From the NCBI GenBank assembly GCA_963756495.1, contig CAVWNS010000001.1, forward strand, positions 620,001 through 684,000: a DNA stretch of 64,000 bases, read 5' to 3'. Below the pieces are notes generated by a model. It had not been told where the DNA came from. It saw only the letters and a list, made by a program, of their open reading frames with translations, and searched no databases. The translations under genes and the position numbers were made by a program. This stretch comes from DATFDN01 sp963756495 (GTDB taxonomy: Bacteria; Pseudomonadota; Alphaproteobacteria; Acetobacterales; Acetobacteraceae). Positions 43,244 to 52,305 of the stretch are shown one piece after another. Each line of letters starts with the position of its first letter. Position 1 is the stretch's first letter.

Positions 43244-43978
43244 TCAGCCCGCCCAGCGCCCCGCAGCCGCCCGATCCACGAACCAGAAAACGTCCCCGCT
43301 CGGTCGCAGCCGGCCGGCGGGCACCGTTTCGTCGCCGGAGAGGAGGCGATCGAGGATGGCGCGCTTGCCCTCCCCTTGCAGCAGGAACACCACGGCCCGG
43401 CTGCTCTCCAGCGCCGGATAGGTCAGTGTGATGCGCGTCTCCGGGCGCCCGTGCGCGACGACCCCGACCCAGCGATCACGGACGCCGAGCACCGCCTCGT
43501 TCGGCAGCAACGATGCGGTGTGGCCATCATCGCCGACGCCGAGAAAGCACACGTCGAACAGCGGCCGGGCCGGCGTCGGCGCGTGCCCGTCATGCAGCGC
43601 TCTCAACGTGCGTTCGTACTCGGCGGCCGCCTGGTCGGGCGTCATCCCGACGGTCGGAACCTGGTGCACGTTCTCCCGAGGCACGCGCGCGCGGGAGAAC
43701 ATCGCCTCCGTCGCCATTCGGGCATTGCTCGCGGGATCATCCGGCGGCACGAAGCGCTCGTCTCCGAAGACAAATTGCGTGCGAGCCCAGGGGAACCGCT
43801 CAAGCAAGGGCGACGTGGCCAGCACCTCATAGAGGCGCCTGGGCGTCGAGCCGCCGGACAGGCAGACGGCGAAGCCGGTCGCCTGGGCCTCGGCCCGCTC
43901 GCACAGGAACGTCGCGCCGCCCTGCGCCAGCGACGCCGCGTCATCGAAGATCCGCAGCGCACCGAAGGCCGGGGTCAT
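43244..43978 (-). CDS. pgl: 6-phosphogluconolactonase
   Basis: Hydrolyses 6-phosphogluconolactone in the pentose phosphate and Entner-Doudoroff routes. FAVCLSGGSTPRRLYEVLAT is the sugar-phosphate loop; FVFGDERFVPPDDPASNARM and LGVGDDGHTASLLPNE are family signatures. 244 residues. Its ATG overlaps the stop of the upstream HAD gene (ATGA). Confidence 0.95.
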   Translation of the reverse strand: MTPAFGALRIFDDAASLAQGGATFLCERAEAQATGFAVCLSGGSTPRRLYEVLATSPLLERFPWARTQFVFGDERFVPPDDPASNARMATEAMFSRARVPRENVHQVPTVGMTPDQAAAEYERTLRALHDGHAPTPARPLFDVCFLGVGDDGHTASLLPNEAVLGVRDRWVGVVAHGRPETRITLTYPALESSRAVVFLLQGEGKRAILDRLLSGDETVPAGRLRPSGDVFWFVDRAAAGRWAG

Positions 43979-44799
43979 GACGCGTCACCCTGCAGGATGA
44001 ACCGCCGCACGGCGTTCGCGAAACCCTCGTTCTCGTTGCTATCGGTCACCGCGCTCGCCTGCGCCTTCACATCGTCGCTGGCATTGCCCATCGCGATGGA
44101 AAAGCCGCTTTTGCGGAACATCAGCACGTCGTTCGGCTGGTCGCCCATGGTGGCGATCTGCTCGGGCGGAATGTTCAGATGCTTGGACAGAAACCCCACG
44201 ACCACACCCTTGTTCGCCTGCGCGTGAGTGACATCGAGATAGTACGGCTGAGACCGCGCGGCGCTTGCGTTGCCGCCGAGGGCCTCCTGTGCCGCCTTCT
44301 CGCAGACCGCGACCAGTCCCAGATCGTCCGAGACGCCGACGACCTTCACCGCGTGCGCCAGATGCGCATCGGTAAATTCAGGCACGATCTTTGCCTCGAA
44401 CTTCACCGTCCACGCCTCCCGGGCGACGTGCGGCGCGTCCTTGTCGCGGATCAGCCACTCGGTCTCGGTGTACACCCAGGCGTCCAGCCCATGATCCAGC
44501 ATCAGCGTCACGGTCTGTCTGGCTGCCGCTGGATCGAGCGTATGGCTCTCGATCACCGATAAGTCGGGATTGACGAACACGCCGCCGTTGAATCCGGCGA
44601 TGGGCCCCGTCAGCGCGAGCGGCTCGATGAGCATGCTCATGCCGCGTGGTGGCCGGCCGCTGGTAAGGGCAAAGCCGATGCCGGCGTCGCGCATCTCCCG
44701 GACGGCCGCCTTTGCCGCCTCGGTCAGCACCTTGTCGTTGGTCACGAGCGCGCCGTCCACGTCCGCCAGAAACAGACGAATACCATGTTGGACCTTCAT
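43975..44799 (-). CDS. HAD superfamily Cof-type phosphatase
   Basis: 274 residues. Motif I reads FLADVDGALVTNDKVLTEAA; the usual DxDGT is DVDGA here, with Ala for Thr. Motif II is LTSGRPPRGM, the C2 cap lies in the middle, and motifs III/IV are NKGVVVGFLSKHLNIPPEQI and MGDQPNDVLMFRKSG. Such enzymes dephosphorylate sugar phosphates. It precedes and overlaps pgl, and a sugar-phosphate role fits. Confidence 0.9.
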   Translation of the reverse strand: MKVQHGIRLFLADVDGALVTNDKVLTEAAKAAVREMRDAGIGFALTSGRPPRGMSMLIEPLALTGPIAGFNGGVFVNPDLSVIESHTLDPAAARQTVTLMLDHGLDAWVYTETEWLIRDKDAPHVAREAWTVKFEAKIVPEFTDAHLAHAVKVVGVSDDLGLVAVCEKAAQEALGGNASAARSQPYYLDVTHAQANKGVVVGFLSKHLNIPPEQIATMGDQPNDVLMFRKSGFSIAMGNASDDVKAQASAVTDSNENEGFANAVRRFILQGDAS

Positions 44800-44977
44800 T
44801 GCTTTTGCTCCAGGGCCGGGGCCACCGGCCGGCAAGCCCGTGTGCCATCACGTGCCAGCAGTTCGTCGGCTGCCTTTGGATGCTACTCGGCCGCTTTTGG
44901 CAATGCTGCGTCCGCCTTGCGCATGGCAGGCTTCCGTTGGGGGTCGATCGCCTCCTAGCCGCGCTCGGCTCGCGGGA

Positions 44978-45201
44978 TCATGCTTCTCCCAGTCCGGGGT
45001 GCGGGGAACATCGCCCAGGCCGGGCGCAAGGGCGCGCGAAGATCGGGTCGAGGTGGTCCACCGGCGTCTCCTTGGGCAGGCTGTGCGATTTCTCGTATCC
45101 GGTGAGCGCGCGCGCCTTGTCCTTGCTTGCCTCCACATCGGGCTGGTCGAACGGATCGATGCTAGACGCATCATATGCGGTCACGAGTTCCTGGCGGCAG
45201 A
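44978..45201 (-). pseudogene. Transaldolase/phosphoglucose isomerase C-terminal stub
   Basis: The fragment RQELVTAYDASSIDPFDQPD, then VEASKDKARALTGYEKS, matches the C-terminal end of bifunctional transaldolase/glucose-6-phosphate isomerases, in which PFDQPDVEASK is typical. Everything upstream is gone; the break coincides with the edge of the inverted-repeat element at 45202. It fits the pgl neighbourhood, where such a gene normally stands. Confidence 0.6.
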
Positions 45202-45396
45202 CCCGGAAACTACTCAGCGGGTTCTATGATCGCGATGGCGTGAACGGTTGCGTGCCGGCGATGCAATTTCCGCGCTCTCGCCTTTGCGACCGCGTCCGCC
45301 TTCCCGGTCGCTCGCAGCCAGCTTCCTGACGGCGAAGCGGAGGCGCCGATGGCGCCTGTGCCTGACCAACAGCGCCGTGTCTGAGTAGTTTCCGGG
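45202..45396. mobile_element. 195-bp MITE-like element with perfect 16-bp inverted repeats
   Basis: CCCGGAAACTACTCAG at 45202-45217 and its exact reverse complement CTGAGTAGTTTCCGGG at 45381-45396 enclose about 163 bases with no start-to-stop gene. On the minus strand the inside ends a frame with HRRHATVHAIAIIEPAE and a stop, perhaps a transposase tail. It directly abuts the broken transaldolase/isomerase gene. No clear target duplication. Family not identified. Confidence 0.7.
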
Positions 45397-45648
45397 ACTA
45401 CGCACACCGGCGGCCGGAGACCATACCCAACGGGAATGGATGGGCGAGTTTGCTGGGACTGCAAAACGTCAGTAAATTCTAGCCGAAAACACACGACCGA
45501 CCGCAAGCTCGCATGGCAAAAGGACTCGCCGACGCGAGCTTCTTTCCCTCGATCGGGGCGGTGAGCCCCACCTTGACCATTATCGTCAATGCCCTGCGGG
45601 TCGCCGATCGCATCGCCGAGCAACTGGGCATTTCCGGGAGTGCTGAAG
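45397..45648. other. Region of uncertain content before the DoxX gene
   Basis: These 252 bases hold a short plus-strand frame from 45513, MAKGLADASFFPSIGAVSPT followed by LTIIVNALRVADRIAEQLG, that reads like the tail of a real protein but starts without any upstream context. It may be another gene stub left by deletion. I could not assign a family. Confidence 0.3.
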
Positions 45649-46107
45649 ATGAAACGGCTGAACCACCTCGCCTTGCCGCTGCTCGCCCGCATCTGCCTGG
45701 TGGTGCTGTTTCCCTTCAGCGCCGCCGACAAGGTCGTGCATTGGGGCAGCGCGATGAAGCAGGCGGGATCGACCGTCCCGCTCGACGCGGCTGCCCCGAT
45801 GCTGGCAGCCGCGATCGTGGTGGAGACCGTGGCCCCCGTATGCATCGTCACCGGCCGGCAGGATCGGCTGGCCGCCCTTGTCCTCGCGGGCTTCTGCGTC
45901 GTCACCGGCGGCCTCTATCATCAGTTCTGGAAATATGACGATTTCTGGACGCCGAACACGGAAGGCAACAGCCATTTCTGGGATTTCCTGAAGAATTTCG
46001 GCCTCGTCGGTGGCCTCCTGCTCGTCGCGCGAGGTCCGCGGCCGGTGCCCGTGTCGGAGGTGCTGGAGCACCCGTTCACGTCCAGCCGCGCGCGATCACG
46101 CGGATAG
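45649..46107 (+). CDS. DoxX family membrane protein
   Basis: 152 residues with four hydrophobic helices: LPLLARICLVVLFPFSAADK, MLAAAIVVETVAPVCIVTG, LAALVLAGFCVVTGGLYHQF and NFGLVGGLLLVARG. The pattern and FW...HFWDFLKN segment fit the DoxX-like group, linked to oxidative stress or terminal oxidases in some species. Start ATG at 45649; the stretch before it is another frame. Confidence 0.8.
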   Translation: MKRLNHLALPLLARICLVVLFPFSAADKVVHWGSAMKQAGSTVPLDAAAPMLAAAIVVETVAPVCIVTGRQDRLAALVLAGFCVVTGGLYHQFWKYDDFWTPNTEGNSHFWDFLKNFGLVGGLLLVARGPRPVPVSEVLEHPFTSSRARSRG

Positions 46108-46179
46108 CACACCTCGATGTTCGGCAGTAGGAACACATCCAAATGCCTCGCCGCAGGCCAGCGCCAGCGCGTTCTGCCT

Positions 46180-46207
46180 GCGGACGCGCGAGGCAGGGCG
46201 CGTCCGC
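46180..46207. terminator. Strong hairpin between convergent genes
   Basis: GCGGACGCGC at 46180-46189 and GCGCGTCCGC at 46198-46207 form a perfect 10-bp stem with an 8-base loop, between the ends of the DoxX gene (plus) and the ribonucleotide reductase gene (minus). There is no T-run, so it is not a standard intrinsic terminator but may stop or stabilise both transcripts. Confidence 0.45.
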
Positions 46208-46274
46208 GGAGATTGCTGCGGCATCATGATCGACGAGGTGTGTCTCGCATGCGGCCACTACCCCGCAGTGCCGA

Positions 46275-48135
46275 TCACTGGCACGCCAGGCACTCCTCGT
46301 AATCGGTCCTGACGGGGGCAGCCGGCAAGGTCAGCGGCAATGTCGCTTCCCCGGTCGGCGCGGCCACTCCCGTGAACGCCTCCGGCCGCACCGCCTTCTC
46401 GCTGACCGCATCGGCGCGCTGGATGGACAGGCTGCGGCAGTAATAGAGCGACTTCACGCCCTTCTTCCAGGCCATCATGTGGATCTGGTGCAGGTCGCGC
46501 TTGTGGACGTTGGCCGGCAGGAAGACGTTCACCGACTGGCTCTGGCAGATGAAGGGCGTCCGGTCGGCGGCGTGCTCGATGACCCAGCGCTGGTCCAGCT
46601 CGAACGCCGTCTTGAACACCGCCTTCTCGTGGTCGCTCAGGAAATCCAGGTCCTCCACGCTGCCCTTGTTCAGCGTGATCCGCGACCAGAATCTCGTCGT
46701 TGTCCATCCCCTTCTCGGCCAGCAGAAGCTGCAGGTGCCGGTTGCGCACGATGAAGCTGCCCGACAGCGTCTTTTGCAGGAACACGTTCGCCGCGATCGG
46801 CTCGATCCCCGGGCTGGCGTTGCCGGCGATGATCGAGATGGAGGCGGTCGGCGCGATCGACAGCTTGTGCGAGAACCGCTCCATGATGCCGTATTCGGCG
46901 GCGTCGGGGCACGCGCCGCGCTCCTCGGCGAGCATGCGCGAGGCGGTGTCGGCCTGCTCGCGGATGTGGCGGAATATGCGCTTGTTCCAGACCTTGGCGA
47001 TGACGCTTTCGAACGGAACCATCTGCGATTGCAGGAAGGAGTGGAAACCCATCACGCCGAGGCCCACGCTGCGCTCGCGCATCGCCGCGTAGCGCGCCCG
47101 CTCCATCCCGGGCGGCGCGCGGTCGATGAAGTCCTGCAACACGTTGTCGAGGAAGCGCATGATGTCCTCGATGAAGGTCGGGTGCCGCTCCCACTCGAAC
47201 CATGTCTCCAGGTTGAGCGAGGAGAGGCAGCAGACCGCCGTGCGTTGCTGGCCAAGGTGATCGACGCCAGTCGGCAACGTGATCTCGCTGCACAGATTCG
47301 AGGTCTTCACCGTCAGCCCGGCCAGCTTGTGGTGTTCGGGCCGCGCGCGGTTCACGTGATCGGCGAAGATCAGGTACGGCTCGCCGGTCTCGATCCGCGC
47401 CGTCAGGATGCGGACCCACAGCGCGCGCGCGGAGATCTTGCGCACCACCGAGCCGTCCTTGGGCGAAGTCAAGGGCCAGGGCGCGTCGGCCTCCACCGCG
47501 CGCATGAATTCGTCGGGCACCAGGATGCCGTGATGCAGGTTCAGCGCCTTGCGGTTCGGATCCCCGCCGGTGGGGCGGCGCATCTCGACGAATTCCTCGA
47601 TTTCGGGATGCGTCACCGGCAGATAGACGGCAGCCGAGCCGCGCCGGAGCGAGCCTTGCGAGATCGCCAGGGTCAGGCTGTCCATCACCCGGATGAACGG
47701 GATGACGCCCGAGGTCTTGCCGACCGCGCCCACGCGCTCGCCGATCGAGCGGAGGTTGCCCCAGTAGCTGCCGATCCCCCCGCCCTTCGAGGCCAGCCAG
47801 ACATTCTCGTTCCAGAGGTCGACGATGCCCTCCAGGCTGTCGGACGCCTCGTTCAGGAAGCACGAGATCGGCAGCCCGCGCTCGGTGCCGCCGTTGGACA
47901 GCACCGGCGTCGCCGGCATGAACCACATCCGGCTGATGTAGTCGTAGATGCGCTGGGCGTGCGCGCCATCATCGCCGTAGCGGGAAGCGACGCGGGCGAA
48001 CAGGTCCTGAAAGTCCTCGCCGGGCATCAGGTAGCGGTCGGAGAGGGTCGCGCGGCCGAACTCGGTCAGCAATGCATCCCGCGAACGGTCAACCCGGACC
48101 TGGTGGCGGCCACGCAACTGCACTGCATCGAGCAT
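46275..48135 (-). pseudogene. nrdA: Class I ribonucleotide reductase large subunit, frame broken once
   Basis: Reduces ribonucleotides to deoxyribonucleotides. The redox and radical residues are visible: the disulfide Cys in GLPISCFLNEASDSLEG, active-site NLCSEI, its partner in AVCCLSSLNLETW, and the C-terminal CxxC in EECLACQ. QKTLSGSFIVRNRHLQLLLA precedes the break near 46685, where one extra C splits DEIWSRITLNKGSVEDLDFL. The protein is about 620 residues and starts without the N-terminal ATP-cone, so dATP overall inhibition may be absent. No nrdB gene lies next to it in the window. Confidence 0.9.
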
Positions 48136-48481
48136 GTCCGTCCTCCTTCGATTCGCCTGAGCGGTCCATCTCGGTCCGAGATCGCCCGGCGGTCAATCAA
48201 TATGTAGCGTGTCCGACGGGCTCTCAGCCCCATATAACGCGTGCCTGTTGCACTATGGCCACGAGTCGTCCGAACTCGATCGATCACTCCGGCGACGGCC
48301 GGCCCTAGCGCACTCAGCGTGACAGAGGGATGTTCTCGCTATGTTCCAGCAAAGGCAAGAGGACGAGCCCCTGACGAACACGCGAGGCTGTGAATGCCGG
48401 CCTCGCCCGTGCCATGATTCGTGCGCCTATCGGCCACGAACTCAGGTTTAGCAAAGCTATCGTTCACCAAAGGTCCGGTTC
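48136..48481. promoter_or_regulatory. Intergenic region with possible NrdR-type sites
   Basis: Two related motifs, ATATGTAGCGTG at 48200-48211 and ATATAACGCGTG at 48232-48243, stand 32 bases (three helical turns) apart, 65-110 bases before the nrdA start. NrdR repressor boxes are paired at about this spacing and are AT-centred, though the match to the consensus is only partial. The remaining part toward 48480 holds the promoter of the lipoprotein gene; I see no other gene. Confidence 0.4.
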
Positions 48482-48628
48482 ATGCGCATTTCCTGGCTTA
48501 TCCCGCTCACCCTGTTCGGCCTGTCCGGCTGCATCAGCGTGGAGCGTCCGCCCAGCACGCAGGTCGTCACGCCCGCCCCCACGGTGGTGCAGCCGGGGCC
48601 GGGCTCGACCGTCGTGACCCATCCTTAG
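48482..48628 (+). CDS. Small lipoprotein
   Basis: 48 residues: MRISWLIPLTLFGLSGCISV and then ERPPSTQVVTPAPTVVQPG. The first 17 residues are a lipoprotein signal with lipobox LSGC; the rest is a short Pro/Thr/Val-rich tail, like the small outer-membrane lipoproteins common in this group. Function unknown. It is too short for family assignment but the signal is convincing. Confidence 0.65.
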   Translation: MRISWLIPLTLFGLSGCISVERPPSTQVVTPAPTVVQPGPGSTVVTHP

Positions 48629-48717
48629 CGCGCCGCCGTCCAGACCTGGCGGTCAGGGCCGCACTCTCTCCTGCCGCGTGCCGCTAGGAAGTCGCGCGCC
48701 GGGGCGCAGGGAACGGC

Positions 48718-49776
48718 TCAGAGGGCGGGCATCACCGTGGCGGCGAACCGCTCGAGCAACTCCGTCACCCGCCGGTGCGGCAGCGCGCCGAAGTTCACCT
48801 CGAAGGTCAGGTAGGTCAGGCCGAACCGCTCGGAAAGCGTCGCGACCTTCTCGATGCACTCCTGTGGGCCTCCGATCACCGCCCGCGAGGCCTTCATCTG
48901 CTCCAAGGTGATCGTCTCACGATTTTCGAAGAAGCCTTTCCAGTCCTTGTAGGCGACCGGATCGCGGAAGGCGTCGCGCCGCGCGTCGGTGGCCTTGGTG
49001 AAGGCCTGGTACCGGGCCAGCGCCGGGTCCGCCACCGCCGCGATGTCGGTGTCCGAGCCGGCGCAATACATGTGATAGACCGCGGTGATCTGCCGCGTCG
49101 CCGGGTCATGGCCATGTCGGGCGAGGTTGTCGCGATAGAGATCGAGTAGCCGGATCTGATCCTCCGCCTGCGGGAAGAAAAATGGCGCGACGAGCAGGTT
49201 GAACCCGTTGGCGCCGGCCCAGGCGTAGCTCGCCTCGGTGCGGATCGCCGCCACCCAGATCGGCGGCGGCGATTGCACCGGGCGCGGCCCCAAGGTGTGG
49301 TTCTCCAGCGTCGTCCAGCGGCCGCGATAGGTGACGCTCTCCTCGGTCCACAAGGCGCGCACGATCGCGAGATTCTCGTCGAAACGCTCCCGGCTCTCGG
49401 CCATCGGCACGTTCGAGACGTCGTAGTCGTATTTGTAGAGCCCGCGCCCGACACCGAAATCGAGTCGCCCGTGCGAGAGCACGTCGGCCATGGCGTAGTC
49501 TTCGGCGATCCGCACCGGATTGTTGAGCGGCAGCAGGCTGACCGAGGCGCCGAGGCGGATGCGGCCGGTCTCGCGCGCGCAGGCGGCGATGAACACCGCC
49601 GGGTTGCCGAAGGCGAAGCCTGGAACACGGTGTTCGGCGAACCACGCGCCGTCGAGGCCGAGGCGCTCGGCGAGCGTCACCTCGGCGATCATGCCCTCGT
49701 ACCAGTCCTGCCAGGACCCTGACAGCTCGGCGTGATAGTCGGGAATGTAGCAGAGACCGAACTTCACCCGTGCCAT
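48718..49776 (-). CDS. Luciferase-like (LLM) flavin-dependent oxidoreductase
   Basis: 352-residue TIM-barrel monooxygenase using reduced flavin. MARVKFGLCYIPDYHAELSG starts the fold; GLDGAWFAEHRVPGFAFGNP, SVSLLPLNNPVRIAEDYAMA and LDFGVGRGLYKYDYD are class blocks. The second ATG (49776) lies 6 bases after AGGAGG, so it is preferred over the ATG at 49782. Substrate unknown. Confidence 0.9.
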   Translation of the reverse strand: MARVKFGLCYIPDYHAELSGSWQDWYEGMIAEVTLAERLGLDGAWFAEHRVPGFAFGNPAVFIAACARETGRIRLGASVSLLPLNNPVRIAEDYAMADVLSHGRLDFGVGRGLYKYDYDVSNVPMAESRERFDENLAIVRALWTEESVTYRGRWTTLENHTLGPRPVQSPPPIWVAAIRTEASYAWAGANGFNLLVAPFFFPQAEDQIRLLDLYRDNLARHGHDPATRQITAVYHMYCAGSDTDIAAVADPALARYQAFTKATDARRDAFRDPVAYKDWKGFFENRETITLEQMKASRAVIGGPQECIEKVATLSERFGLTYLTFEVNFGALPHRRVTELLERFAATVMPAL

Positions 49777-49883
49777 GCGCATCCTCCTGCGTTCACGCCA
49801 GCATAGGCGCGATCACGGCGATGACGCATGGGGGCGCGGCGCGTCCAGACGCAAGGTGGCAGCATGCGGCGCCGGACGCTCCG

Positions 49884-51575
49884 CTACAGTTCTCCCCGTC
49901 CGGCCATGTGCTTGATGCGGTCCGCCGTGCGGCAGGCGATCGCCTGGATCGTCTCCGACGGGTTCACCCCGCCCACGGTCGGGAACACCGAGCCATCACA
50001 GATCCAGAGATTGGGGATGTCCCAGCTTCGGCAATCCGGGTTGACCACGCTGCTGGCCGGATCACTGCCCATGCGCGCGGTCCCGTTCAGGTGGTTGGTA
50101 TCGTCCTCCTGACGGAATATCTCCTTGCCGCCGGCCGCCCGCAGGTGCTGCTCCATTTGGTCCAGTCCGTGCTGGATCAGCCGTTTGTCGTTGTCGCTGT
50201 AAGTGTAGGTGACGCGTGGGATCTTGAGGCCGTACTGGTCCTCGTCATCGGCCAGTGTCACCCGATTGTGCTCGTAGGGCAGCAACTCACCCACCATCCT
50301 CAGCCCGGCCTGGTGATTGTATTTCTCCATCTCCGTCCGCAGCGCCTCGCCCCAGAGTTTGCGCGCGCCGGTCTGCACCGCGACCCACTCCAGCGGCAGC
50401 GGTCCCTGGCTATAGAAGAGGTAGTAGCCAGCGAAATCCTTGGTCGGGTGCTCGTCCACATAGTTCCAGTGCTCGTTGATCGTGAGCGATGGTGGGCCCT
50501 TGTAGCAGCGTATCTCCTCGTCCATCACACCCCAGACGGACTGGTTGGATTGCGTCATGAGATATTTGCCGACCAGGCCGGAGCTGTTGGCAAGGCCGTC
50601 GGGGAAGCGGTTGCTCGCCGAGAGCAGCAGCAGGCGCGGCGTCTCGATCGCGTATCCCGCGACCACCACGTTGCGCGCCTTCTGGAAACGCCACTGGCCG
50701 TTGCGCTGGTAATGAACGCCGGTGGCTCGTCCAGCGTCGTTGGTCTCGACGCGCCCGACCATCGCGAGATCACGGATTTCGGCCCCCGCCGCGATCGCGC
50801 GCGGGATCCAGACGGTCAGCACGCTCTGCTTCGCGTTCGTCGAGCAGCCGATCCGGCAGAAGCCGCGATAGACGCAGGGCGGCGAAAGGCCGCGCGGGGC
50901 GGAGACGGTGGCGAGCGGACACGCCGCCCACTCGGTGCCCATCGCCTTCGCGCCCCGTGCCAGCACCAGTGAGGCGGCATTGAGTTCGTGCGCACGATAG
51001 GGATAGCGCTTGCGCTTCGGGCCCCAAGGGTAGTTCACCGGCCCCGAGATCGCGAGCGCATCCTCGACATGGTCGTAGTAGTGCCACATCTCGCGCCAGT
51101 CGAGCGGCCAGTCCACGGCGTAGCCGAGCGCGCTGCGCGCCTTGAACCATTCCGGGCGGAAGCGCAGCGACACCATTTGGAAGTGGACGGTGCTGCCGCC
51201 TACCGACTTGCCGCTGTTGTTGACGCCCATCCTGATCGGGTTCTCGCCGTCGATCAGGCGGTCGTCGGCCCAGAATACCTTGGTCTGCTCGGTCTCGTCG
51301 GAGGCGAAGTCTTCCAGCGGACGCCAGAACGGCCCGGCGTCGAAAGCCACGACGGAGAACCCTTGCTCGGCCAGCCGGCACGCGAGCGTGCCGCCGCCAG
51401 CACCGGTGCCGACGATGGCGAAGTCCACCTCCTCGGTTTCTGGGTACTCGCGCATCGGCGTCCAGGCGCCGGGGCGGAACACGTCCGGCGCTCGCCCGCC
51501 CGTCGCTCGGGGCGCGTCGAACGGGTCACTCGCGGCGGTGACGTAGCCTTCATAGTCTCCCTCGCTAGCCGACAT
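49884..51575 (-). CDS. GMC family FAD-dependent oxidoreductase
   Basis: 563 residues. The FAD loop is VDFAIVGTGAGGGTLACRLA near residue 48; a Cys-rich stretch (PPCVYRGFCRIGCSTNAKQS) and the C-terminal active-site His and Asn regions (DDTNHLNGTARMG, VNPSETIQAIACRTADRI) fit the gluconate/sorbose-type dehydrogenase branch of GMC enzymes. No Tat or Sec signal is seen. The start overlaps the end of the subunit 3 gene, so the two probably form a complex. Confidence 0.9.
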   Translation of the reverse strand: MSASEGDYEGYVTAASDPFDAPRATGGRAPDVFRPGAWTPMREYPETEEVDFAIVGTGAGGGTLACRLAEQGFSVVAFDAGPFWRPLEDFASDETEQTKVFWADDRLIDGENPIRMGVNNSGKSVGGSTVHFQMVSLRFRPEWFKARSALGYAVDWPLDWREMWHYYDHVEDALAISGPVNYPWGPKRKRYPYRAHELNAASLVLARGAKAMGTEWAACPLATVSAPRGLSPPCVYRGFCRIGCSTNAKQSVLTVWIPRAIAAGAEIRDLAMVGRVETNDAGRATGVHYQRNGQWRFQKARNVVVAGYAIETPRLLLLSASNRFPDGLANSSGLVGKYLMTQSNQSVWGVMDEEIRCYKGPPSLTINEHWNYVDEHPTKDFAGYYLFYSQGPLPLEWVAVQTGARKLWGEALRTEMEKYNHQAGLRMVGELLPYEHNRVTLADDEDQYGLKIPRVTYTYSDNDKRLIQHGLDQMEQHLRAAGGKEIFRQEDDTNHLNGTARMGSDPASSVVNPDCRSWDIPNLWICDGSVFPTVGGVNPSETIQAIACRTADRIKHMAGRGEL

Positions 51576-52212
51576 TCCGGTTCTCCCGCCGCGCTTTCTC
51601 CTCGTGCCCGGGCTTGGCCTCCGCGGGCTCCCAGGGATCACGCCTGTCGAAGCCCATGCGCACGTAGCCGCGTGGGCCGGCCGGGCCACCCCACCCGATC
51701 TCGTTCCACGCCGTGGGATGCGCGTAGTAGGCGTTGGTGACGTCGTGGATGATGCGCTCCGTAAAGAAGGTTTTGCTTGGCATCCCACCCCAGGCCGGCC
51801 CCGACAGCTCGCCTTCCTGCGCCTTGCGCAGCAGCGCGTCCTGCTCCGCCTCCCCGATCTCGTGGAAGCGATGCCCGCCATGGGCATGCCTCGCCTCGTC
51901 GTCGAGCGCGGCGAGGCCGCGCTTCCAGGCCTCGCGCTGGCGCGGCATCGTCGCGTGGCGGAAGCCCTCCGAGCGGTTCACGAGCATCTTCTCGTCCACA
52001 TGGGCGGGAAGCGGGACGGGTGGGCGGTCCTTCGGCTGAGGCACGATCCGCGCGCAAACCGCTTCCAGCGTCTGCCACTCGGCCGCAGTGAAGAAGCGCG
52101 GCTCACGGGGCACGGCGAGGCGCCTGTCGATCGCGCGCCGGGTCTGCTCGTTCCAGGACGGGGTGTTCCGCTTGGAGAGCACGTCGTAGCCGGGATAACG
52201 CTCGTTGCTCAA
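51565..52212 (-). CDS. Gluconate 2-dehydrogenase subunit 3 family protein
   Basis: 215 residues. The family block FFTAAEWQTLEAVCARIVPQ lies near residue 40, then helices to SKTFFTERIIHDVTNAYYAH and NEIGWGGPAGPRGYVRMG. In known cases this is the small subunit of a membrane three-part dehydrogenase and has a Tat signal; none is present here. It overlaps the GMC gene by 11 bases. No cytochrome c subunit is nearby. Confidence 0.87.
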   Translation of the reverse strand: MSNERYPGYDVLSKRNTPSWNEQTRRAIDRRLAVPREPRFFTAAEWQTLEAVCARIVPQPKDRPPVPLPAHVDEKMLVNRSEGFRHATMPRQREAWKRGLAALDDEARHAHGGHRFHEIGEAEQDALLRKAQEGELSGPAWGGMPSKTFFTERIIHDVTNAYYAHPTAWNEIGWGGPAGPRGYVRMGFDRRDPWEPAEAKPGHEEKARRENRNVG

Positions 52213-52305
52213 CGGGGTGCTCCTTTGGAGGTCGAGCGCGTGGCGCGCCGGGCGATCGGGCCGCCCCCGCCGCCCAGTGTCGTCTCATGTCAGGGTCGTC
52301 TCGTG

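Noticed and set aside
45513..45640. Frame reading MAKGLADASFFPSIGAVSPT as a separate gene
   Set aside because: It looks like the end of a protein with no beginning and continues out of frame into the DoxX gene; listed only as uncertain content.
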